NCBI GenBank assembly: GCA_934792465.1
Contig: CAKVOK010000049.1
Location: 1 to 30,146, forward strand
Source of the DNA: an uncultured Clostridia bacterium
GTDB lineage: Bacteria; Bacillota; Clostridia; RUG12999
DNA length: 30,146 bases
Direction: 5' to 3'
Part shown: positions 1 to 9,055 of the stretch, piece by piece
Layout of the letters: the number at the start of each line of letters is the position of its first letter
Position numbering within the stretch: position 1 is the first letter of the stretch
Made by a program: the position numbers and the translations under genes
The notes under the pieces: model-generated
Told to the model about the DNA's origin: nothing
Databases searched by the model: none
What the model saw: the letters and a program-made list of their open reading frames with translations, nothing else

Positions 1-3000
1 TTATCGTCCCAGCCAAATGACAGCATACGGACATGATTGTCTGCATATTGTGTATACTTGCCCATCATGTTGCCTGCGGTATTATACACGTAATCATTAA
101 CATATTCGCCCTCAACGTTTTCCGTTCTAAGCATTCCGTCACCCTCATAGGCATATGAAACAGGCGACTTGCCGAGCTGCGAAATACGTTTTTGGTTTCC
201 GTTCGTATAATACTCTATCTGCGCAGAATTTACAACCGTATTATTCACGGTGCTTACCTTTGAAACAGGCAGACCTGCGCCGTTATACGAATAGCTTTCC
301 TCTGTATGTGTGCCGATATTTCTGCTCAAAAGCTTTCCGTTCTTATCATAAGCATACGAAATATTTTCACTGCCGTCCGAAACGGAAGCAAGTCTGTTCA
401 GCGAATCATAGCTATATGAAACATTTTGTTTCTGCGTTCCGTTTATCGTTAATACGAACGATTTTCTGTTATTTTCTTCATCATACGTATAATTTTTGAT
501 ATACGTATTTGCCGCAGACGTATCTGTTTCCGATATGAGCCTATTAAACGGGTCATAAGTATAAACTATGGTTGTATCGCTGTTTTGCGACTGTTTAAGA
601 CTGCCGAGCGGAGAATAAGTATAACTGCATACAACTTCGCCGTTTGCCTTTTTGGAAGTGACAAGATTTCTGGCATTATAGCTCATTTCAAGCGTATTAT
701 TCATTTCGTCCGTTTGGCTTATGAGATTGCCCGTATAATCGTATGCATATGTTTCAAAATAGCCGAGAGGGCTTGTTTCCTTTGTTTTATGATTTAGGAA
801 GTCATATTCATACGTTGTGGTCTTGGGAGCAGCATTCGCCGAAAGTATTCTTGAAGTGAGTCTGCCGGCCGGGTCGTAAGTATAATTTATTCCCCTATAG
901 TCTACCGCTTCTCTTACTGTTCTTCCCTTGCTGTCATACTCATATACCGTTTCGTCATACTCGTTTTCGGCTTTTTTCACTTGGGTTTTCACGAGATAGC
1001 CGTCCGCATTGTAAAAGCTTTTTGTTTCCGCTGTTTCGCCGTTTCCGAACGGAGAGGACGTTTTGACAACTCTTCCGAGTTTATCATACGTATATTCGGT
1101 TATATTGCCCATATAATCCGTATCGCTTATTTTCTTTCCGGACATATCGTATGCGGAAGCTGCGCTGTCGCCGAGTGCGTTTGTTATTTTTACGATATTG
1201 CCGGCATAGTCATATTCATACGTTTCCGAGGCTGTGCCGTTTGCCGCATTCGCACGGGGATTTGTCTTTGAAGTAACATTTCCGACATTATCATATGTAT
1301 ACGTTGTGGCATATGTTGTTTCGCCGGAGGAGTTTTCTTCCTTTACAAGCCGATTCATATTATCATAATATTTTGAATTGCTTGCCGGAGTGACGTTTCC
1401 GTCCGCCATATACGACGTTGTGACCTTAAGATGATATTTATTATTTATCTTTACTGCCGCATACGAAACGGTATATTCCGTTTCCGTTTGTCCCTGCTCG
1501 TTTTTGACGGTTTGTTTAATCAGCCTGTCCTGTCCGTCATACTCGTTCAGAGTGCTTATATAATCAGCTGCGTTTCTATATGTCTTTGTTTCGGCAACTC
1601 TGCCTACCCCGTCATATATATATTCTTCAAGCGTTACCCAAATTCCTGCATTTTTTACAGATTTTTTTACAAGTCTTCCGAGAGGGTCGTAATTATATTT
1701 TGTTTCTGTACCGTTTTCATCTGCGGCGATTATATAATTTTCGACATCATCGAAGAAAACCGTCTTTTGAGTATTATCGGAAAACGTTTTCGACACGGGT
1801 CTGTTCAGCTTATCATAGCTTAATGTTATCGTATTTCCGCTCGGCGAAGTATTGGAAACTACATTGCCCAGCGAATCGAAATTATACGTATAGCCTATTT
1901 TACTATCGGTCGCATAGCGAGGATCGACGGCGGTTATCGTGGAGCCATCCGCATTTTTTAAGTCCTCGACATATTTATATATGCTGTAGGTCTTATCATC
2001 ATTATAGGTATACTCAGCGTTGACATCAACGAATTTATCCGTATCGTCCAAAGTGCCGTCGCCGTTTGTATCTTTTTCCCACACACGTGTTTTTATTACG
2101 TTTCCGAAACTATCGTATGTATATGCCGTTTTTGCCTTTAATACGTTATTTTCGGTAATCGTTGTTTCGGCAATACTCTTTTTATCCGTTGTCAGGGTAT
2201 TGGTTATTATGATTTCCTTATTACCGTCACGAGTGTATTTGATTGTAAGCGGATACAAATGCGGATTATTATCCAATGAATTACCATAGTTGTAATATGT
2301 TGTCAAGGCATTCGTTTCTTCCTGCCAAACTTTTCCAAATTGATACAAATATGATATTTTACTGTTTATCGGCAACCCGCCTTCGTATATATAAACCTCA
2401 CGTTCACTAAGATTGCATTGCGAAGTCGTTAAGCGATTGGCATTGTCATAAGTATCGTATATAATCTTTTTTATATTATTATTTTCTCTGTATTCGTGCG
2501 ATTTAGGATTTGCATTTATGTCATACGTTGTTTTTATTTTATAATTATCCGCAGTTCGCAAATCAGTCATTGAATAATCGGTGTTATACTGATAACCGTC
2601 CGCAGGATTATCATAGGTGTAAGTATGTTTATTAAATTCTTCGCCATTCACCCAATCACACCGTGCTATATAGCGTTCTTTCGAATTCCATCCGCAATAA
2701 CTTTTATGATCTTCATACCTATTGTTAAGCTTATATATTTTTCTTTCCATAGTATAGTGAGTTTCTGCGCCGGTGGGATATATAACCTTTTTCAAAACAA
2801 AGTTTTCCACCGAACGTGATGTAATATTAGGAAGTTCATATGCCTTTCTGCCGCTGCAGGTACAATAGCAAAAACTTTCCTCCGCCGCCTGCCAGCAGTA
2901 TTTATGTTTATACACCGTATTATTTCCGTTTTCATCCGTAACGGTAAGTACATATGTATCGTCAACTTCGAGATTTGCCTCTCCGTTCGGGTTTTCTTCA

Positions 3001-4133
3001 ACCGTAAAGGTATAGCTTATTGTTTTAGGCTGTTCACTGTTCGGGTCATCATAGCTTATTACATAAGAATCTCCGGCGTCATTATGTGAAACCCTGTTTA
3101 TTATAATTTCACGACCGTATGTATCTATGATTTTGCTTAGATACAATCCGTCATATTCAAATGTAATACGATTTCCGTACAAATCTTCAATTGCAACAAT
3201 CGCACCATTCAAACCAAAATACATTATTCTGCCTTTGTCGTCCCGAACGGTTACGTTATATGTCAAACCGTTTTCCTGCAATCTCGGATTTACCGAAACG
3301 TGATTCAATTTATATGAAGTATTGCTGACAGAACCGCCGGCAGTATCCACCTTAGAGCCATCTAAACAGTAGCTTAGACACAGTGCATATGAGTTGCCGT
3401 CCATATCAACAAATGCACCTAAAAGGTCATAACTTGCACGGTAACTTTTCTTTCTGTTAATACATAATTCAGGAAGATTAAATTTCCAGTTGCTTCCTAT
3501 ATCGTAATCACTGCCTGTTGAAATTGTGTTGACATAATGAAAACCCTCGTAGTGCAAATACCTGAATCGTATACTTTTATCTCTTTCAAGATAAATCTTT
3601 GATGTATCCGAATCCTCTGCTCTTACATTACAAGCAATATAATAAGTTACGGTTTCTCCCGAACTTTTTTGTGTTTTTTCATATTGTTTAAAATTTGATT
3701 TTACATATAGTCCGTCATTCGCCGAATTATACATTTCGTCTTCATTATTAAACATTATATAATAGCTTGTATTCGAAGCCGTATCCTTATATACGTAGAG
3801 ATATTTTCTGACCGAACGGCTATCCGCATCCGGCACATAATAGAAGCTGTCATACATCGCCGAAGAAGAATAGCTTATACCGAGATTCAAATCAAGTCCG
3901 TTTTTGCCCGGCAAAGACAGTTGATTGCTTTTAAGTGACAAAGCACCGGAAACACCGCTTATATACTCCGTTGCATTTGCCACGCTTGTAGGCGGATTCA
4001 AAGAATCGCCGTAATAATTATGCATTACATAATTCCAACTTTCGTTCGAAAGAACCTCTGACGTAGACGAGCCTAAAACAGTTAAAACCGAAAAACTCAA
4101 AACAAACAAAGTTAAATATATTATCCGTTTCAT
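1..4133 (-). CDS. Secreted Rhs/YD-repeat protein, C-terminus beyond the left edge (partial)
   Basis: The frame is open from the ATG at 4133 to the window edge, so at least 1377 residues are visible and the C-terminus is missing. It opens with a signal peptide (basic MKR, then a hydrophobic stretch to about residue 21). Residues about 55-90 hold an Rhs-type N-terminal motif with the pattern PGxNGLDLxL followed by a Tyr-Ser segment. From about residue 300 onward there are many YD repeats with cores such as YDxxGNV, YDKLGRVVK and YDGVGRVAE. In this family the repeats build a large hollow beta shell, and a variable C-terminal toxin or adhesive tip often follows; that part is not in the window. 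The start overlaps the upstream stop by four bases (ATGA), so translation is probably coupled to the 352-residue protein. Whether it is a toxin, adhesin or wall protein cannot be decided here. Confidence 0.9.
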   Translation of the reverse strand, partial: MKRIIYLTLFVLSFSVLTVLGSSTSEVLSNESWNYVMHNYYGDSLNPPTSVANATEYISGVSGALSLKSNQLSLPGKNGLDLNLGISYSSSAMYDSFYYVPDADSRSVRKYLYVYKDTASNTSYYIMFNNEDEMYNSANDGLYVKSNFKQYEKTQKSSGETVTYYIACNVRAEDSDTSKIYLERDKSIRFRYLHYEGFHYVNTISTGSDYDIGSNWKFNLPELCINRKKSYRASYDLLGAFVDMDGNSYALCLSYCLDGSKVDTAGGSVSNTSYKLNHVSVNPRLQENGLTYNVTVRDDKGRIMYFGLNGAIVAIEDLYGNRITFEYDGLYLSKIIDTYGREIIINRVSHNDAGDSYVISYDDPNSEQPKTISYTFTVEENPNGEANLEVDDTYVLTVTDENGNNTVYKHKYCWQAAEESFCYCTCSGRKAYELPNITSRSVENFVLKKVIYPTGAETHYTMERKIYKLNNRYEDHKSYCGWNSKERYIARCDWVNGEEFNKHTYTYDNPADGYQYNTDYSMTDLRTADNYKIKTTYDINANPKSHEYRENNNIKKIIYDTYDNANRLTTSQCNLSEREVYIYEGGLPINSKISYLYQFGKVWQEETNALTTYYNYGNSLDNNPHLYPLTIKYTRDGNKEIIITNTLTTDKKSIAETTITENNVLKAKTAYTYDSFGNVIKTRVWEKDTNGDGTLDDTDKFVDVNAEYTYNDDKTYSIYKYVEDLKNADGSTITAVDPRYATDSKIGYTYNFDSLGNVVSNTSPSGNTITLSYDKLNRPVSKTFSDNTQKTVFFDDVENYIIAADENGTETKYNYDPLGRLVKKSVKNAGIWVTLEEYIYDGVGRVAETKTYRNAADYISTLNEYDGQDRLIKQTVKNEQGQTETEYTVSYAAVKINNKYHLKVTTSYMADGNVTPASNSKYYDNMNRLVKEENSSGETTYATTYTYDNVGNVTSKTNPRANAANGTASETYEYDYAGNIVKITNALGDSAASAYDMSGKKISDTDYMGNITEYTYDKLGRVVKTSSPFGNGETAETKSFYNADGYLVKTQVKKAENEYDETVYEYDSKGRTVREAVDYRGINYTYDPAGRLTSRILSANAAPKTTTYEYDFLNHKTKETSPLGYFETYAYDYTGNLISQTDEMNNTLEMSYNARNLVTSKKANGEVVCSYTYSPLGSLKQSQNSDTTIVYTYDPFNRLISETDTSAANTYIKNYTYDEENNRKSFVLTINGTQKQNVSYSYDSLNRLASVSDGSENISYAYDKNGKLLSRNIGTHTEESYSYNGAGLPVSKVSTVNNTVVNSAQIEYYTNGNQKRISQLGKSPVSYAYEGDGMLRTENVEGEYVNDYVYNTAGNMMGKYTQYADNHVRMLSFGWDD

Positions 4134-5188
4134 CTTATATCCCCCTTTTCAACCATTTCCGCTGCTGCCGTTTCTTTTAAATTATCTAACACCTCCATAC
4201 CCCCATTCTGTATGGCATTAAGAATATTTATATCTGAAACGCCGTTATTATTAAGTTCTGCTATTGCTTGTTCCGAAACACCGCTGTCTTTCAGAATCTC
4301 TTTCAGTTCAGCCGAATGAATTGCATTTTGTTCTTTTGCTTCCGTATCCAAATCCCAATAACCTTTTTTATTCAGTTTAGCAAGCATTAAATCCACAGAG
4401 TCATCCAATGCAGCATTGAGCAAGTCGATATGCGGTTCTTCTTTTAACATATCAAGATATTTATATATATCCGTTTTATTCCATGAAGCAAGATAGACAG
4501 CATGTAAAATCTGCCTGCCGTCAGTAATTTCGGTATAATCGTCTATACCGTCGTTAAACAAATACGGATAAACATCATCAAAAATTTCTATCCATGTCCT
4601 ATTGTTTAGTCTAAGCTTCAATATTTGTTTTATTGTATATACACCTTTTCTCGAAAGTACATTTGCTATCGACATATCTTCAGTTGTCAATCCCTTTTCT
4701 ACATAGCTTTTAACATCTTCTTCATCAAGAACTCCATGGACATAATCAGTTATTTCGTTATACGCATCTTCATACCAATACAAATCCTTTGACATATCGT
4801 AATTTTCATTTCGGCTGCAAATTTCACGCAAAACAGATATATCATCATTGGTGGTTTCCCAGAAACGGCAGGCGGCAGCAATATCGCTTACACGCATTCC
4901 GTCGGAAATAAAGTCGTATACAACATCAAATTCCTCTTCTGTAGGCTTTACACGTGCTTTAAACAATGTATATGTTTCGACCTCATCATAAAGCTCGTCA
5001 CCGCTGTAGATAGAATTTAACAATTCGTATATTCTATCCTCCGTTGAAGCATAAAATTCTGCGGCATGTTTTGTATCTATTCTGAATTCAACATTGCTCT
5101 TTATCACAATATTATTCATACAAAATGCCGTAACCGCTCCTGCAACACAAACTGCCGAAATAATCGCCGGAATAAAATCTTTTTTCAT
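4130..5188 (-). CDS. Membrane-anchored or secreted helical protein of unknown function, coupled to the Rhs gene
   Basis: 352 residues and no family I recognise. Residues 7-25 form one hydrophobic segment after MKKD, which could be an uncleaved signal anchor or a signal peptide. The rest is acidic and predicted largely helical by eye. It seems to contain degenerate repeats of about 35-45 residues, for example around 85-125, 165-205 and 290-335, each pairing a helix with a 'G-x3-xDI' turn (GMRVSDI, GVYTIKQI, GVSDINI). The start has only a weak upstream GGATGG. It is the first gene of a two-gene unit behind the promoter at 5285-5313, and its stop overlaps the Rhs start. That arrangement suggests a partner role for the Rhs protein, such as membrane tethering, export help or protection; this is inference only. 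Confidence 0.75.
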   Translation of the reverse strand: MKKDFIPAIISAVCVAGAVTAFCMNNIVIKSNVEFRIDTKHAAEFYASTEDRIYELLNSIYSGDELYDEVETYTLFKARVKPTEEEFDVVYDFISDGMRVSDIAAACRFWETTNDDISVLREICSRNENYDMSKDLYWYEDAYNEITDYVHGVLDEEDVKSYVEKGLTTEDMSIANVLSRKGVYTIKQILKLRLNNRTWIEIFDDVYPYLFNDGIDDYTEITDGRQILHAVYLASWNKTDIYKYLDMLKEEPHIDLLNAALDDSVDLMLAKLNKKGYWDLDTEAKEQNAIHSAELKEILKDSGVSEQAIAELNNNGVSDINILNAIQNGGMEVLDNLKETAAAEMVEKGDIR

Positions 5189-5247
5189 TTTCTACCATCC
5201 ATTTCATCTTAAAGTATTAATTTTACACCATTTTTTAAATAAGTGCA

Positions 5248-5278
5248 GTAAAATATTTACAGTGTATTCATATTTTAC
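5248..5278 (-). promoter_or_regulatory. Hairpin at the 5' end of the anchor-protein/Rhs transcript
   Basis: A 9-bp perfect inverted repeat (GTAAAATAT and ATATTTTAC) encloses a 13-base loop. It begins about where transcription from the promoter at 5285-5313 should start, so it would sit at the extreme 5' end of the mRNA. The stem is AT-rich and weak. It could stabilise the messenger or act as a palindromic operator. Confidence 0.35.
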
Positions 5279-5284
5279 AATCAC

Positions 5285-5313
5285 ATTATAACACACCCAT
5301 TAAAAATAGTCAA
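5285..5313 (-). promoter_or_regulatory. Sigma-A type promoter for the anchor-protein/Rhs unit
   Basis: Read on the minus strand, TTGACT (5308-5313) and a perfect TATAAT (5285-5290) are 17 bases apart. Transcription should start near 5278, giving a leader of about 90 bases before the ATG at 5188. The region 5189-5552 otherwise holds the leader hairpin, the hairpin at 5399-5432 and the coding-like tail after yihY. Confidence 0.75.
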
Positions 5314-5398
5314 TATTTTATCTTATTTGCACATATTTTTTGTGTATATTTCACAATTAAATTGAACTATTTTGTATATTTGGAAAATATTATGATAA

Positions 5399-5432
5399 AG
5401 CCACGGCAAAACGAAATCGCTTTACCATGGCT
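5399..5432 (-). terminator. Probable terminator of the metal-efflux/yihY operon
   Basis: On the minus strand the RNA forms a 15-bp stem closed by AGCCA/UGGCU with an AUUU loop. All positions pair if three G-U wobbles are allowed; on the plus strand the same positions would be A-C mismatches, so the hairpin is designed for the minus transcript. Only a short U-run (CUUUAUC) follows, so termination may be incomplete. It lies 120 bases past the yihY stop. Confidence 0.55.
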
Positions 5433-5552
5433 CTCTAACAGAATATAATATATTTTACATCACAGACTAAGTTCGGGTACTTTTATACAAACCGAAAGCG
5501 CAATACCCGCCGCCGCAACAAACGGCAGCACCGGCGCACCAAGGATAATTTT

Positions 5553-6389
5553 TTATTTTTTTTCGCTGTCAAGTGCGCTGTTTATCTCCGCTCCGAGAAT
5601 AAGCACAATCGCCACTATATACAGCCAGACAAACACGAGGAACACAGCTCCCAACGAGCCGTATATAAACGACCGCCCGATTCCGTATTTGATATAGAGC
5701 GTATAGCCCTCGGACAAAAGTCCGAACGCCGCTATGGAAAACACCGTTCCGGGGAGCGTACTCTTGTAGCTGATTTTGCGGTACGGCATAACGTAATACA
5801 GTGCCGAAACCGTGAAAAACAGAGCTGCGACGAATACCGACCATTTTATATCCTTCAAATTGTCCAAAATGCTCATAGGCAGATGAAGAATATTGAAAAT
5901 CGTATGCGCAACACTCGCACCTATCATGATAAAATACAGTGTTGCAAGGATGATTACGCCTATACAGACGATAAAAACCATGGATATTATAACGCTGCGG
6001 ATAAATCCCCTGCGCTGCGCTATGCCGTATGCACGGTTAATCGATTTTTCCACGGAACGAATCATTTTCGATGCGGAATATATGGTCGTTATGATACCGG
6101 CAGACAGAATACCGTACTTATTCTGTGTGGATATATAGCTGACATACGAAGAAATCATGTCCGCCACATATGCCGGCACCGTAGGCTGGAGCAAATTCAT
6201 TATATCTTCACGTGTGAAGTTGAATGATGTAATAAGAGTATTTATGTATATAACAAACGGTAAAAGGGAGAGGATGGCGAAGAACGCCACCTGACCTCCC
6301 AATTGCGATAAGTCATGTTCAATATATCTGTTGATTATTTTGCGTACAAACAGCCGCAGTTTAAGCAGAATTTCTTTCAAATACAACAC
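5553..6389 (-). CDS. YihY/BrkB family inner-membrane protein
   Basis: 278 residues, the usual size for the YihY/virulence factor BrkB family. An N-terminal amphipathic segment carries the family-typical SQLGGQVAFFAILSLLP stretch (about 28-44). Five or six membrane segments follow, with the conserved GxxxTIYSASKMIRSVEKSINRAYG region after the second and the SFIYGSLGAVFLVFVWLY region near the end. Such proteins have been called ribonuclease BN by mistake; the true function is unresolved, with transport proposed. The GTG at 6389 touches the TAG of the upstream ATPase, so it is translationally coupled; nearby in-frame TTG codons (6386, 6380) make the exact start uncertain. Co-transcription with a metal exporter may mean a role in envelope or ion stress, but this is inference. 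Confidence 0.85.
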   Translation of the reverse strand: MLYLKEILLKLRLFVRKIINRYIEHDLSQLGGQVAFFAILSLLPFVIYINTLITSFNFTREDIMNLLQPTVPAYVADMISSYVSYISTQNKYGILSAGIITTIYSASKMIRSVEKSINRAYGIAQRRGFIRSVIISMVFIVCIGVIILATLYFIMIGASVAHTIFNILHLPMSILDNLKDIKWSVFVAALFFTVSALYYVMPYRKISYKSTLPGTVFSIAAFGLLSEGYTLYIKYGIGRSFIYGSLGAVFLVFVWLYIVAIVLILGAEINSALDSEKK

Positions 6390-8654
6390 CTATTTTCTTA
6401 TAGCATTAATAATCGCAAGAATCGAAACTCCCACGTCGGCGAACACTGCCGCCCACATACCCGTGATACCAAAAGCCGTAAGTATCAGAATCAGGATTTT
6501 TATACCTATCGAGAAATATATATTCTGATTTACACGACCCATCGTTCTCTTTGCCAGCGAGAATATATCGCACAGCTTGGATATGCTGTCCGTCATGAGG
6601 ACTATATCCGCCGCTTCGGCAGAAGCCGCACTTCCGCTGCCCATCGCTACGCTTACGTCCGAAAGCGCAAGCATCGGGGCGTCGTTTATTCCGTCGCCGA
6701 CCGCCATTGTAGTGCCTGTTGCGGATATTTCTTTCGTAAGTCTTACTTTATCCTGCGGCAGAAGCGACGAATAATATTTATCCAGCTTCAATATATCAGC
6801 TGTACGTTTTGCGCTGCTTTCGCTGTCGCCCGTCAGCATATATGTTTTATCCACTCCGCAGCTTTTCAATTCCGAAACTATGTTCTTGTCTTTGATTTCA
6901 TCTTCCAGAGTAATCGCTCCGAGATATACTCCGTTTCTTGCGAAATGTACCGACGTACCTTCCGTGTCGAAAGCCGTAAGTCCGTTGTCCGCCATGAGCG
7001 CACGGTTTCCGGCAAGCGCCGTATCTCCCTTTATCTTGCAGGAAATACCCTTTCCGGCAATTTCCTCGAAATCCGCCATTTCCGACAAATCCACATCACC
7101 CTCATACGCTTCGCATATGCTTTTTGCTATCGGGTGATTCGAAAGACGTTCGCAATATGCGGCAAATTTAAGCAGCTCGTTTTCTTCAACGCCGTTCGGT
7201 TTGATTTCCGAAATCTTGAAGCTTCCCTTTGTAAGTGTACCCGTCTTATCGAAAATTATATTTTTAATATTGCCGATTTGCTCCAGCACGCTGCCGCCCT
7301 TAATCAGAATACCTCGTTTTGCGCATCTGCTTATGCCGTTGTAGAACGTAAGCGGTACGGAAATTACGAGTGCACACGGGCAGGAAACTACGAGGAACGA
7401 CAATCCCCTGTATGCCCATGTTGAAAAATCTCTTGTGATAAGTCCCGGAATAATCGCTATTATGACTGCAAGCGCCGTGACAATCGGCGTATACACTTTC
7501 GCAAAAGACGTTATGAATTTTTCCGTTTTCGCTTTCTTTGCGGACGCATTTTCCACAAGCTCCAGTATCTTCGATACCGTGCCGTCAACATATTTGTGCG
7601 ACACTTTAACTTTTATACTTCCCGAAAGGTTTAAGCTGCCGCTCAAAACCTCGCTGCCGTTTTCGGCAAATACCGGAACGCTCTCGCCCGTCAGCGATGA
7701 GCAGTCTATCTCGGTTTTACCGTCCGTAACAACGCCGTCGAGAGGAATTTTCTCACCCGGCTTTACAATGATTATATCGCCGACATTGACGTCCTCGGGG
7801 TCAACGGTGCGTCCGTCCTCCAAAACTGCGAAATCGGGCGAAATATCCATGAGTGCACCGATTGATTTTCTGTTTCTTTTCACAGCCTTATCCTGAAAAT
7901 ATTCGCCCAGGCAATAGAAAATCATAACTGCCGCACCTTCGGCGAAATTGCCTGTTACGAATGCTCCGCAGGATGCCACGGTCATAAGGAAGTTTTCGTC
8001 CAAACCGCCTTTTTTCGCCGCACGGAATATAACGGGATAGCCCACAGCAAAATAACTTATCATATAAAGTGCCGTTCCTATTTTGCTTCCGGCAAAAAAT
8101 GCGGCGGCAAAAAGTATAAACGCAATCACAAGGCGTATTACCTCGCCTTTTTCATTGTCGACATCTTCCGTATTCTTCTTCGGCTTGCCGGAATCGGCTC
8201 TGCTGAGCGTTATTTCGGGTTCGGTATCGGCTGCCGCCTTCAAAGCTCTCTTTGTAGCCATTACGCTCTCCGATTCAAATTCAAGTGTACCGGAAAGGAA
8301 ATTAAGACTTACGTTTTTGATTCCCGGCACTTTCGCAACGGCTTCTTCCACCTCTTTTGCGCAATTGGGGCAATCAAGATTTTTTACAATAAATTTCTCC
8401 GCAAGCTTTCCGCCGGAGCAAATCTCACACGGCGTATCATCTTTATGCACGTGAGTAAGCGTTATTTCCGGTTCGGTATCCACCGCCGTTTTCATGGCCT
8501 TTTTCGTGGCTTCCGTGCTTTCCGACTCAAATTCCAATGTACCGGAAAGGAAATTCAAGCTTACATTTTTGATTCCCGATACCTTTGCAACAGCTTCTTC
8601 CACCTCTTTTGCGCAATGCGGACAATCAAGATTTTTCACAATAAATTTTTCCAT
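6390..8654 (-). CDS. cadA: Heavy-metal efflux P1B-type ATPase (Cd/Zn type) with two HMA domains
   Basis: 754 residues. It uses ATP to pump soft divalent metals, most likely Zn, Cd or Pb, out across the membrane. Two N-terminal heavy-metal-associated domains (about 2-66 and 86-150) carry DCPHC and DCPNC motifs; the linker between them has an HVH and a CEIC that could add metal ligands. The core shows LTGES in the actuator domain, the membrane CPC motif at 425-427 (SCPCALVISVP), the phosphorylated Asp469 in DKTGTLT, the P1B-specific HP in SNHPIAKS, and GDGINDAP. The first membrane helices start after about residue 170. The ArsR-family gene upstream supports a Zn/Cd rather than Cu substrate. The two HMA domains differ at only 8-9 of about 65 residues, pointing to a recent internal duplication. 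The ATG start follows the regulator stop by 34 bases, with GAAAGG about 14 bases upstream. Confidence 0.93.
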   Translation of the reverse strand: MEKFIVKNLDCPHCAKEVEEAVAKVSGIKNVSLNFLSGTLEFESESTEATKKAMKTAVDTEPEITLTHVHKDDTPCEICSGGKLAEKFIVKNLDCPNCAKEVEEAVAKVPGIKNVSLNFLSGTLEFESESVMATKRALKAAADTEPEITLSRADSGKPKKNTEDVDNEKGEVIRLVIAFILFAAAFFAGSKIGTALYMISYFAVGYPVIFRAAKKGGLDENFLMTVASCGAFVTGNFAEGAAVMIFYCLGEYFQDKAVKRNRKSIGALMDISPDFAVLEDGRTVDPEDVNVGDIIIVKPGEKIPLDGVVTDGKTEIDCSSLTGESVPVFAENGSEVLSGSLNLSGSIKVKVSHKYVDGTVSKILELVENASAKKAKTEKFITSFAKVYTPIVTALAVIIAIIPGLITRDFSTWAYRGLSFLVVSCPCALVISVPLTFYNGISRCAKRGILIKGGSVLEQIGNIKNIIFDKTGTLTKGSFKISEIKPNGVEENELLKFAAYCERLSNHPIAKSICEAYEGDVDLSEMADFEEIAGKGISCKIKGDTALAGNRALMADNGLTAFDTEGTSVHFARNGVYLGAITLEDEIKDKNIVSELKSCGVDKTYMLTGDSESSAKRTADILKLDKYYSSLLPQDKVRLTKEISATGTTMAVGDGINDAPMLALSDVSVAMGSGSAASAEAADIVLMTDSISKLCDIFSLAKRTMGRVNQNIYFSIGIKILILILTAFGITGMWAAVFADVGVSILAIINAIRK

Positions 8655-8688
8655 AATATGTTCACAGCCTTTCTCCCCAAAACCTGCC

Positions 8689-9015
8689 CTATTCTGTCAC
8701 ATGGGCAAGCACTTGTGCAAATATACTTTTAACGTGGTCATCGTCGAGAGAATATATCATGAGCTTTCCCTCGCGGCGGTTCTTTACGAGCCTTGCCTGC
8801 TTAAGTATTCTGAGCTGATGAGATACGGCGGACTGGCTCATATTCAGCAGGTCTTTCAAATCGTTTACACACAAATCCTCTTTAAAAAGAGAAAATAATA
8901 TTTTAATACGTGATGCGTCCGAGCATATTTTGAACATTTCCGCCATATCATATAAAATATCCTCATTCGGCATTTCCGCTTTTACGAAATTAATGCAGTT
9001 TGCGCAGTCGTGCAA
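8689..9015 (-). CDS. ArsR/SmtB-family metal-responsive repressor
   Basis: 108 residues from the TTG at 9015. I prefer this start because GGAGG at 9024-9028 lies eight bases before it; the longer ATG reading at 9033 would put its start codon inside the operator and use the Shine-Dalgarno sequence as codons. A winged helix is clear, with recognition helix MSQSAVSHQLRILKQA. Metal ligands are visible at two sites. At the C-terminal helix D-x-H, then His 11 residues on and Glu three more, matches the alpha5 Zn site of SmtB/ZiaR. At the N-terminus DCANC plus DLCVND resemble the CadC-type alpha3N site, though the second Cys of CadC's CVC is Asn here. It probably represses its own operon until Zn, Cd or Pb binds. 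Confidence 0.9.
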   Translation of the reverse strand: MHDCANCINFVKAEMPNEDILYDMAEMFKICSDASRIKILFSLFKEDLCVNDLKDLLNMSQSAVSHQLRILKQARLVKNRREGKLMIYSLDDDHVKSIFAQVLAHVTE

Positions 9016-9029
9016 TATTTCCACCTCCA

Positions 9030-9053
9030 ACATATGAATGTTTGTTCATATGT
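9030..9053. promoter_or_regulatory. Palindromic operator for the ArsR/SmtB repressor
   Basis: A perfect inverted repeat with 9-bp arms, ACATATGAA and TTCATATGT, separated by six bases. It matches the ATATGAAC-type operators bound by CadC/SmtB repressors. It lies just downstream of the -10 box, across the expected transcription start and next to the ribosome binding site, so bound repressor would block both initiation and clearance. Confidence 0.8.
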
Positions 9054-9055
9054 TT

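Noticed and set aside
155..3089. Many plus-strand open frames in the first 3 kb
   Set aside because: They are antisense to the continuous Rhs frame on the minus strand, which has clear YD repeats and no internal stop; the plus-strand products are low-complexity and lack binding sites.
5200..5285. Three TGTAAA words upstream of the anchor-protein gene as WalR sites
   Set aside because: Their spacing does not give the required six-five-six direct repeat, and the region is AT-rich enough to yield them by chance.
9016..9033. ATG at 9033 as start of the ArsR-type repressor
   Set aside because: It overlaps the operator, has no upstream Shine-Dalgarno sequence and would translate the GGAGG that serves the TTG at 9015.
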